Source: Argyresthia goedartella
Lineage: Eukaryota; Arthropoda; Insecta; Lepidoptera; Argyresthiidae
Length of the DNA: 64,000 nt
Assembly: GCA_949825045.1 (NCBI GenBank)
Contig: OX463820.1
Span: forward strand, 5,096,501-5,160,500
Direction of reading: 5' to 3'
The translations under genes were made by a program, and so were the position numbers. Shown piece by piece: positions 45,801 through 57,800 of the stretch (the first letter of the stretch is position 1; every line of letters starts with the position of its first letter). The notes below the pieces were generated by a model. It saw only the letters and a program-made list of their open reading frames with translations, searched no databases and was not told the origin of the DNA.

Positions 45801-48800
45801 CTGCTTTACAATGTGCAAGCATAATGTGAAATGGGTCCAGACCAGAACCACTGTTGGTATAAGCGATGAAAAAAGCATTAGTAACTGTTCAGTGATCATA
45901 AAAACAAAGACAGTGCAAAAACATCGAAACATTTATAGATGAATGCGGGAATACAATTCACTGACCGCTACCTCCGCCGCCGCCGCCTGACGGCAATGTC
46001 CTTAGGACAAGATTTTCGCACAAAATATAAAACAGAGAGCCAAAAAAGCCACAGACCTCTGAGCGGTCTTTAGGTATTAAAGATAATGATACTTTACGAC
46101 GAAACGGAAGCCGCCAACTGGAATGATGGAGAGTTAGGTTTGGATGTAATTAGCCTCAAGGGAGTGGTTTGTTTTGCGAACAACCTATAAGAGGTTAACT
46201 CTGGGATTTGTTACCTAAGTTCTATGTAGTACCTATGTAAAACCGGAACCACAGATGGAACACATGCATGGGGCCTTACCACAAAAAAATAAACGAGTGT
46301 TCAACATTTGTTTAAAAACGAAAACGTATGGGATTTTGACGTTTGTTTTGAGGTTAAACGATGTTTAATATTTTTTGTGGTAACACGGATGAAGTCCATT
46401 CCTCTGTTTACTTTATGCTAATTTGTATCAATTTTAAAGTATAGATTCTTAAACAATGTTAATAAGAATTTGAATAAAAATTTCTGTGGTCGGCCAAAAC
46501 CCGCCCGCAACCCTTTTGTTGCGCAAGACTCGGCCTTCGTCCTTGCGTTTCTTAAATATGTCGAGAGGTTTTATCTCACATAGCTCGTCCTGCGGCCTCA
46601 CACATTTCAATTATGTGGAATACATTTTTGTTGTTGTCTTTTTTTCCGCCTCGCCACTCTGTGTTGTTGCCACCTCATATGGGAAAATAAAAACATTCTT
46701 TGGTGAAGTGGAACTGATGTTGTCGGCCGCAGATGGCCACCGGAACCACTAAATACTAGTATTGCACCGGTTGCGATAAGATTACTTGATAATGGTTGCT
46801 AAGCAAATTGATTGAAGTCGTTTTTAGGGTTCCGTACCCGAAGTGTCCAAACGGAGCCCTATTGCTGTCACTCGCGTGTCTGTCCGTCCGCCCGTCGTCT
46901 GTCATACAGGTTTAACAGTCAAATGGCTAGGCTACAGTCTTAAAATTTTCAAAGTAGAAAATCTTGTTGACCCAAAGCCATACAAATTATCTGAAAATAT
47001 TTTTAAATGTTTTAAGGGGCTCCCGTCCAGATATAGTGTGGTGTGGTGTCTTGCTAGAAGTTTTTATTTTTTTAATATTTGAAAACAAAGCCACCAAAGT
47101 CAGTTTTTTTTACAAAATTTAGAACCGAAGTTTTTTTTTACTTACATTGAACTTTGATCTTAAAATTTGGTGACAATGTTTATAACGTATATTTTACTAA
47201 CAAATACCGATATATTGATATACCAGTTTTTTTATTCCCTCATTTTTAGGATTATATTCAACATTTGTTACCCTAAATGTGCGAATTCCGACAGGCACTT
47301 GGCCGGTTTTAAGATTACTCTACACTCAGCTATGTTTTATCAATATCTTCACAGTGGTTTGGTGTTAGAGGTTTTCTAAACTTTCCATTTTAAATATTCA
47401 TTTTGTATATTTCCAGTTGCGGGCTACCTTCAGTCTGCCGGGAGTCAGGCGGCGGCGGCGGTGGCGGCAGGGCCGGGCGCTCGAGCGGCGCCAGGCAGGG
47501 CGAGGAGTCGGCGAGGCGGCGCGTACCGCGGCGGGGCGGCGCCGGCGGCGAGGGCAGCGGGTCCTGGCTGCCGGTCGCCAGCTCGCTGCTGAGGGGAGGG
47601 CGGATCATGAGTACTGGGTCTAACACGGAATAGCAGTCGAGGCTTTGACCGCCGCTAGCTCGCTGCTGGGGGAAGGGCGGATCATGAGTACTGGGTCTAA
47701 CACGGAATAGCAGTCGAGGCTTTGACCGCCGCTAGCTCGCTGCTGGGGGAAGGGCGGATCATGAGTACTGGGTCTAACACGGAATAGCAGTCGAGGCTTT
47801 GACCGCCGCTAGCTCGCTGCTGGGGGAAGAGCGGATCATGAGTACTGGGTCTAACACGGAATAGCAGTCGAGGCTTTGACCGCCGCTAGCTCGCTGCTGG
47901 GGGAAGGGCGGATCATGAGTACTGGGTCTAACACGGAATAGCAGTCGAGGCTTTGACCGCCGCTAGCTCGCTGCTGGGGGAAGGGCGGATCATGAGTACT
48001 GGGTCTAACACGGAATAGCAGTCGAGGCTTTGACCGCCGCTAGCTCGCTGCTGGGGGAAGGGCGGATCATGAGTACTGGGTCTAACACGGAATAGCAGTC
48101 GAGGCTTTGACCGCCGCCAGCTCGCTTCTGGGGGAAGCCTATTTTCCTACCAATCAAAACATGCAATCGATATATTTTTTTAATTAAAACAAGGAACTTG
48201 TGTGCCAATTTTGCCATTTGTGCAAAAAAAGTCGTTTGGAATATGCGACCTGTAGGCGAGACAGACTGACAGATGGACAAAAGCATTTTCGGTTCACTCG
48301 CTGGGTCAATAAATATATAGAGAGAAAATGAATTGATTTTAATTTCCATAATGCAATTTCCGCCAAAAACGCTCGAGTGTCATGGCGTCGCCATAGTTTA
48401 AACAAAAGGTAAAACTTTAGAAAAAGCCAATTTCAATTAAACCCTATTTGCTACAAAACATACTCAAACGTGTCTTCATTAATTCCCTCGATTTCTTCAT
48501 GATCCCATCATCAGATCGTTACTGATGTTGGTAAATTGTTGAGAAGCTCTCCCGGTACGTACTCCCATTTTACCATTAAGCATTATGACGAGCATACGTT
48601 ACTGGCCAACCTTATTAAAGTTGCTCCGTGTTACTACGAAAAATGTTACACATAGTTGAACCTCAAAAGAAACGTCACAACTTACACATTTTTGTTTTTA
48701 AACAAGTGTTGGACAGGAGTTTAATTTTTTGTGGTAAGACCCACCATGTGGCAACCTGTAGAATAACCGGTATTGAGCGGTTCCGGTTGCCACCCGTGGT

Positions 48801-51800
48801 CTTCATCATGTCACACTTCACAAAAGTATGCTTCCCGAGAGTAAATACATGAGTTACTATGGAAATTACAAAAATCGCTATCGGTCTGCCTATAAAATTT
48901 GATGAGTTCCTTTTATTTCTCTAGGATCTCCACCATTAGATCCTGACCTGATGATGGAGATCCTAGAGCAATAGAAGGAAAATGGGAATAACCAGAAGGT
49001 AAGCCATTTCATTCAATCAAGAAAATTTTCCATTTCATAAAATCAGTTTTCCAAATCAGTCCGTCGTCGTGGAGAAATCGATGAACATACATAAAAAAAT
49101 CAGATTCCAACGAATTTTAAACCTCCTCTTTTTGTGAAGTCGGTTAATGAGACCAAAGCAAAGGACCAACATGTTTCGGTCATCTGAGAAATACCATGAT
49201 GTCATGATTCATGATGTAATTTCCCCTATTTTTTATATGGATCGGCTAATTATTAAATCAAAAAGATTACTAGTGGCTCTGTGAGCTGTAGACGCGACTG
49301 ACATTTTCTTTTAATAACACATACAAACTTATGAATGCATCTGGTTACGAACATGGGGTATGAAAGTACCAATAACTTTGTAAACTACATTTTGCGGTCG
49401 TAAACCCAAACTACTGACTTTTCACAAAAATTATGATATATTGACTTTTCACAAAAAAATATGATATAGCCTGTTACTCTCACAGTCTCTACAAATCCAA
49501 CGAAACCTCATTTGTTAAAATTCGTCAAGCTCTTCGTACTGTAGCGGTTTCTTGGAATTTTAAATACCCCACAACTCTGCCATTTTGAAAAATTTCCAAA
49601 AACGGAATCGGCGAAAAATAATAATTAGCTATCGAACTGCTCACAAAATTTTACGAGAATCAGTTGAGAAATGCGGCCTGTAGAGGACTCACATCCGGAC
49701 GGACATACGAAAGCAATCTCGAAACGGAGACGCTTCGCCGCTCGGTTAATTAATCTTGCTCCTATTTATAGGAGCAAGATTAATTACCTGAAAACCTCAC
49801 CACGTTAATCGGTACTATGAAAATACATCAAATTTCATCTGATATGGAAAACAGCATACGGTACAGATCCCTGTCCTGTTTCTGTGGCATAAAGAGAGGC
49901 CTTTGCCTCTGTTTTGACCCAAAAATACATACTTTTGGTAACAAAGTGCAGCCAAAAATCACCAAACCGGTCAATTCTGTTCCAATTGTAATTAACGTCA
50001 CCGCTGAAGTCCATGCTGATAGCCGAAATAAGAAACATTCGCTAAAAACAATAAATTCTGCTGCGCTCATTACATCAAACAAAGAAAACATTGACTTAGA
50101 TGATATACAAATGGGCAAAGAGTCTCAACCTGACGTTGAACTAGATCCGCTTGCAAATGTTGCTGCGCTCATTACATCAAACAAAGAAAACATAGACTTA
50201 AATGAACGCTATTCCAGAGACGAAACATCAATACTATTCTCAGATGATATACAAATGGTCGAAGAGTCTCAACCTGACATTGAACTAGATCCGCTTGCAA
50301 CGATTTCTACAGAGCTTCTTCCTATCACACTTGATGACCAAGCAATAACTGAAATACTCTTACTGGAACATGTAGCAGAACAAAACATAACTCTTCCAGT
50401 GGAAGTCGAAAAAATGCTAGAAGAATCTGTTAAACCTGTTCCACTTAAAGAAGATATTGTTGCAGAACCGATTCCCAAGAAACGCAAAGTGCAAGTGTTA
50501 GAAGATGTAACCTTTCCAAAAACACTGAACTTTAGTGAACGCCAAGTTGAAAAAAGGGGCTTGAAGTCCATTAAAACTATAATTAAACGCACTTTACAAT
50601 GCAACAAATGTAAAATGCATTTTAATTTTAATGCGTTCAATAAAAAATGTACCATATGTTTAAAATATTATTGTTCACAGTGTTCTAATAACTCAACTTC
50701 GGAATATCTCTGTGATTTTTGTCAAAGCATTGACTGAATTAGCATTATTGAAACAAAAAGGAGGGTACAAGCCGAAAGTGGTTTGTTACAGACATCACTC
50801 TGAACCACTTTCACTATGGACCGACTTGATCAGAGCAACTTTATTTTTCACTCCCCCATACAAATCAGCTGAGCGCTCGGCCTAAAATGTACTGAGATGA
50901 GATAAATAAAGTTGCTCTGATCAAGTCGGTCCCACAGTGAAAGTGGTTCAGAATGATGCCTCTAACAACCCCCTTTCGGCTTGCATCCTGTATAAATGTA
51001 AAATAGTGTTCATGTGTATACTCGGCGCCACGACTAAAGAGCTTTGTCCTTGAATGCGCAGTAGTCACTTTACACAAGTGTTTGGCGCGGGGAAGTGAGG
51101 AGCGACGGGGGCGGTAGTCAGCGCCGGCACCTGATTCGTTGATCAGTCGCTTCCCGATGCCCGTACCGAAAGCACGTCTCGAAGCTTCTTGAGTACAGTC
51201 GCATACAATATTACCCAACGTTATCTTTCGCCCCGGTCGAAAATGCCGAAAAATAAAGTACTGACTAGGCAAGCTAGAAAAATTGTTTACGATGTGAACT
51301 GTTATATCAAAAAAGAGTCTGATGAAATCGTTGCTGATTTAAAACTGGCGAAGACCACATCAGCCACCTCTTCCATCACACTACAAAACTTGTTAGAAGC
51401 CACAATTCAAAATTTAAATGAAGTTAGAAACAGGTCAATAAGTGTTACAGACCAAAACATATTAACCGAAATTTGCCATAACTTGGAGCAAAATCGCGAA
51501 GAATTTGGACAAGCTATGAATACAACTAGCTTAAAATTGCAAGGCATTATTAATGTCCTAAACCAGGGTCAGAAAAGAACAGCAACTGCTACCAAAACGT
51601 CTGTTGCAACTGTAAAAAGGCTTTCGAAAGAAGCACACAATTCAGAGTTACTTGCAGTCTTTCGAACCCCTCGTAAAAAAAGACCGCGACAAAAACCAGT
51701 GACCTTATTAGATAATTTTGACCAAGGTGTCGTAAAAAGGTGTATTCACAATTACCACAAAACTAATAATGAACTTCCAACAATTGAAAAATTGAGAAGA

Positions 51801-54800
51801 AAATTACAGGAGGATATTAATTTTGATGGATCCAAAACAAGCCTCCGACGCATAATCAAAGCATTAGGTTTTAAATGGAAAAGAACTGAAAATAACCGAA
51901 AGGTTCTAATTGAATCTTCAAATTTACGCCTGAAACGGATTGAATATCTGAAAAAGATCAAGCAATACCGCCAAGAGGGGCGACCCATAATATATACAGA
52001 CGAGTCATATGTAGATTCAAGTCACTCGATTCCAAAGGCCTGGTCGGATGGCTCTACAAAAGGACTTAAACAGCCTATATCAAAAGGCCAACGTGTGGTA
52101 ATCGTACATGCTGGATCTGAAACAGGCTTCGTCCCAAATGCGTTGCTTACTTTTAAAGCGGGTTCTAAATCAGGTGACTACCACGACAATATGAACTTCG
52201 AAAACTATGAAAAATGGCTGCAAACACAATTAATTCCAAATTTACCTCCTGGTTCTGTCGTGGTAGTTGATAACGCTTCCTATCATAATAAGCAATATGA
52301 CCTCGCACCCACATCTAATTCAAAAAAAGCCGAAATGCAAGCATGGCTGTCTGAGAAAGGTATAGTATTTGATGCAAAATTGTTAAAACCGGAATTGTAT
52401 AAATTAATTAAAGGCCATAAAGAAAATTTCAAGTCATTTTCTCTCGATAAAATAATGGCCGAACAAATCCACAATGTGTTAAGACTACCACCATATCATC
52501 CAGACTTAAACCCAATAGAGATGGCCTGGTCTACAATAAAACAATATGTAGGCAGTAAAAATGTGAAGTGGAATCTCAATATTTTTATTGGGCTTATAAA
52601 GGTAAAGGTAAATTTAATGGGAGCACGAGAATGGGAGGTGTTGTGTAACAAGGTGAAAGCAGTAGAAGAAGAATATACTAAAAGCGACCACGTCGTGGAT
52701 CTAATGACAGAACAATTCAATATAAGGGTTAGTGATGATAGTGATGACAGTACAGACAGTGACGATAATGGAGATGTGGATGGCGAATCTTCCAATGACG
52801 ATGAACAAGTGCCTTCTACGAGTGCCTCCAGCATCCAACAGCAGCCTTGTTCCTTATCGCAGGATGATTTAATGGAAGGAATATCATTACTGTCAGATGA
52901 ATAATATTTTTTGTGTTAAAAACTTAATTGTGGTTTAATTGTTACAAATTATTAGTCAGCGGGAAGAAAAGAGTGTGCAGGACTATTACTACAAGTATCT
53001 ATATTCACTAGGCCCTAGTGACTAGGGGCATTCTATGCTAGGGGGTTATTTATATATAGGTTTCAACCTTGACGTTAACAAATGTTGTCAATAGAGAGTA
53101 CCTATAGTTTATTTGACACAAAGTCCATTATTTACATCGGCTAATATCCCAATCAACAAAATATCAAACAGATAAAAAATAGAAGTGAAGAAAGTCCTGA
53201 ACACTCATTCCTTCACACTAACCCTAAAAACGCACTTCGGAATTATGCCGCGACTGTACACATGCGCAGTAATCCCCGCCAGTTTCTCCGAGAGCTCTTT
53301 ATTCGTGGCGCCGAGTGTATTGTTGTGTTAAAATTTTCAAATTTGATTGGATTTGATTTGAATTTAAGGAGAAGAACTTTTTGAGCTGATCTGTATTAAT
53401 GTATGATGCTTAAGTATTTTAAAAATACAAAAGTATTTGCTAGATTAGAGATTAGAGTTTTGGTAAATATTTTATGAAAATGGTATCGTTGTGAACACGT
53501 CTTTACCTATATGTTACGTTCCATTGAGTGACAGTCCTACTCAATTGGATTGATAATTTTTAAGTTTATGATTGTATTTTATACGCATGTTTGCCATATT
53601 TTGATGTTATTTAGTTCCCTAAACCATTTTTTGTAATAGTGTAATATTTCACATTAGAACCTCATCGTAACTTTAGTTTAACATTAATGTTCAAGTTCGT
53701 ACTTTTCAGAAATGTAACTCAAAGGACTTACTGAAGTGAATATTTTTGGGTTATCTAGTATTTTGCTCATAGTTTTGTATTATTTTCATAAAGACTCCCT
53801 TGTTTTTCAATAATAAAGTGTACAAACTATTATATCATGCATTTCATTTATTATATTCGTACATAAATATTTCGTAACTCATTGGATCAAATTCTTCCAA
53901 CCTATCACAGTTAAAGCTAAATATTTTGTCAACCAATATAAAATATGCAGCATTTATTGATTTTTTAGATAGATTACAAGCCTAGGCCCTAAAGTAAGTT
54001 ACAATATTAACAAAAAAATGAATTTTTTATTATTTCAACATTATTTTATCAGTGACATCGCTTGGAAGAAATGCCCATAATGTATTTTTTTGTAATTTAG
54101 GACTTAGGTTTGTTTAGATAAATACATTAGTTCGGTGATTTTTAGTTGCAGTTACAAGGCCTATTCTAAGGAAAATAGCCCGGCTATGGCATTCCTTGTT
54201 TAAGGTACGGAATTAACGGTAACGGTCCTGTTTATGGTTGGAACTTGAAGGTGGAGGGTTTCCACGTCGATGAACGACATGATGGGTGATCAGATTTGTC
54301 GCCCGTTGAATACAGGCAGGTGATCGGTCCTATATTGTGACTAGACTATTCCCACCCAATCATCCATCCAGTAAGCGATTTGATAGAAAATTGTGTAAAT
54401 ACAATGTTTTTGAGCTACGCCGTACACGAGTAGAAGGCCCAACTTAACAATTCTTCATTAATTTCGGCAAGATTTCTTTTCTTACATCTACTTAAAACTG
54501 AAGATATTAGCAATAACAACAACCTTCCTCATCCTAACTTGGTTTTCTGGAGAAGAGCTCGCCTTTGTACACATTGTTTATGTATATCTTGTTTTTTTAA
54601 AATATTATGTGCAATAAAGAAATTAAGAAATATATTAACCAGACGCTTACCAGTTACTAAATCCAGAGTCACCATCCATGGAATCCGTCAGATAGAAGGT
54701 CGAGTTGGTTATCTTCAAGGCACCAGGCACATCCGAGTTGATATCCACGCCTACCGACGTCGCTCGCCTAAAACGCGACTTAAAAGAAAAGTACGTCTTC

Positions 54801-57800
54801 CGCGACAGAGTGCCACTGTCTTTCTTGTTGTTTTCACTTGTCGGGGTTGTAGGCTTGTCTGAAGGTCTCTCAGGGGGTGGCTTGTCAGGCAAGGGGGGAG
54901 CGAGGTCTGCATATATCCTTTTCTCTGCAATGACATGCTTCAGCTCCTCTCTGAAACCGTTCACTTTCGCCATGGGATTGTCGATCTTGTTGACGGTGGG
55001 TTTGGAGTCGTTGAAGTTGATATTGCTATAAATGTGCTGGATGTCCGGTTTCTCGAAGTTGGCGTATATGGGCGATTTTGTTTTCAATTTATTTTCGCCG
55101 TTGATTTGAGGCGAGGTTTTTTGACCGATGTTGATGCCGTCGATTGCCACTGAGGAGAAACATTTATATTAAAACAATACTTTAAGATAATACTTGCTAG
55201 GTTGAGATAAGATTACTTCGCGTCCCACTTGTGGCTTAATGCCGCGAGACTTAATTCTGTCTATGTATAGTACAATGAGAAATTTAACAAAATTATTCCT
55301 CCTGTTGGGAAGTTAGCTATGCGATATACTAATGTGTAATCTTTCCACGGAATGACCCCATTTCTCAATTTAATCTTGGAGGGAGATAAAAATAAACCGC
55401 ACTGCTGTACGCGTTATAAGATTTCGCAGTTACTACCACAATCCGATATGGTCTAGTGGCTAGGATACCTGGCTCTCACCCAGGAGGCTCGGGTTCGATT
55501 CCCGGTATCGGAATTTCCTTTTTACTTTTTTATTTGAGCTAACAGTGGATTTTCATTAATTTTTGTCCGTGTTATAGTCATTAGGAAAAACAATAATAAT
55601 AATAATAATACCTTGGACACTATTTAAACACATTGATATAGCCCCAAACTAGGATTCCCTGTATCTTGGATGCTAGACAACGATACACATTTATTTTTAG
55701 TTTTTTATGCTCATTTTTATTATAGTAATTCATTAAATCTGTAAACGATACACATACTTATATCGATAAATATTATACTTAGATAGATAAACAACCATGA
55801 CTAGGGTTCAAACATCCGTTCTCATCAATCAAATATTTGCCCCCACCGGGACTCGAACCCGGGACCTTTGGCTTCGTAGGCAGGATCACTGCCGACTCGG
55901 CCATTTGGGTCCCCTACTATACGTATACTAACAATACTATTAAACTACACACACGCACACACACACACAGAACAAGATGGGGTAAGTGTGTCGCCCAAGA
56001 TTATTTCTACCGTAAGATCAGCAGCATCAGAGTGGTGGCCAAGGACAGAACAAGGTATCCCTGGAATGAATTGCGTGCTTTGGGAGTGGACTGATATGAT
56101 GATCACCGTAATCGTGTGTAAATATGAAGTGAGACTGACCGGTATACCGCTTGGTAATGTTCCGTTTGATGGCGCGCATCTTGCGTTGCGCTGCGCTCGC
56201 GATTTTGGTCAGCGTGTACGGCCCCCCGCCGCTAGGTGGCGCTGGGAGTTCTTCCAATCGGATATTGGGCACTTTATACGACGGCTCTTCTTGCTGTGAA
56301 TCAGAACCAAACGAATAGTTAGTAAAACGAAAGTAATAAGAGCAAAAGTGAACTAAATAATATCACTAAGGAAGGTCATAAAAATGGCGAATTGGTCTCA
56401 GGTCTACAAATCTCAAGGGTAGACTTTCTGAGGAATTTCATATGATCTTGGAGATTTTGCAAGATTGTCGAGACTTATGTCACCTAAATGATTCAGATTC
56501 TGCGCCTTAATATAATTCTGATGTCATCAGGTTTAAGGAGGTTGGGCAACTGCCCACTTACTAAGATAGCCGCGGATCAAGTCTACTCCGGTCTTGCCTT
56601 GCCGGTCTACATATATTAGGTCCTTACAAATGAAATTGGCGTTTTGCATGGGAGGAACATAAAATCGTTTTTTTTTTAAATATAATATATTTATTTAATC
56701 AAAGTATGTACCATTGCTATTTTGAATTGAATGATTTTTTTCCCTTTCAAGAAGTTATCAAAATTTCGAAAAAAATGGTATTCTGTTGGAGCAAGGTCCG
56801 GAGAGTACGGTGGATGTCTTAGAAATTCCAATTGAAGCTCCTATAATATGGTAGCCGTCTGTTGTGCAGTGTGTGGTCTAGCGTTATCATGAAGCAGCAG
56901 TGGCCTAGAGCGATTGACCAGCCTCGGTTGTTTAGTAGCTAGCTTTTCCATCATGATTTGCAGTTGCTGACAATAGACATCTGCCGTAATCGTCTGGCCC
57001 GATTTAAGAAAGCTGTAGTGAACGACACCAGCACTAGTCCACCAAACGCTCACAAGTAACTTTTTTGGAGTCAATTTTTTCTTGGGGCATGGTTTGGCTG
57101 GTTCGGCAGGGTTCAGCCATTGCGATGAGCGCTTCCGATTATCGTACAGGATCCACTTTTCATCACAGGTAATGATTCGATTTAAAATCCTTTCATTATT
57201 GTGCCGGGTGAGTAATGCAATGCAGCAGTCAACGCGCGTTTGTTGATTTGCTTCACTCAGTTCGTGAGGTACCCACCTTTCAAGCTTTTTCACCTTCCCA
57301 ATTTGCTTCAAGTGGATTAAAACAGTCTTATCACTAACACCGCAGCCTGCAGCTAACTCGGAGCCTTCAATTATTCATTATCAACTTTGGTCCCCGGCCG
57401 TCCACGGGGCTTGTTCTGCAGGTCGAAATTTCCAGAACGAAAACGTTGGAACCAAAAACACACTGTGTTTTCTATTGCGGCACTGTCGCCATACACATCA
57501 TAAATCCTTCGAGACGTTTCTGCAGCACTGGTGCCACGGTAGAACTCAAACTCGTAAATAAGGCGATATTTCAAGTTTTCGAAACAATTTTAGAAACGCA
57601 AATACATGAGTAAATAGCTGTATAAATTTGAATTTGGAATTCCTAACCATAGAGGAGATATTTGAGATCAAAGTGGCCAGTGCGGCGAAACGCCAATTTC
57701 ATATGTAAGGACCTAATATTACAAAGCCATATATCGTACTTATACACTGTTAGTGTCGTTATGATAAACCCATGTCAGTTTTGCATTGGAATAAAATACT

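Noticed and set aside
47403..47633. Plus-strand glycine/arginine-rich frames
   Set aside because: Reverse complement of the proline-rich Exn exon; splice sites and phase fit the minus strand.
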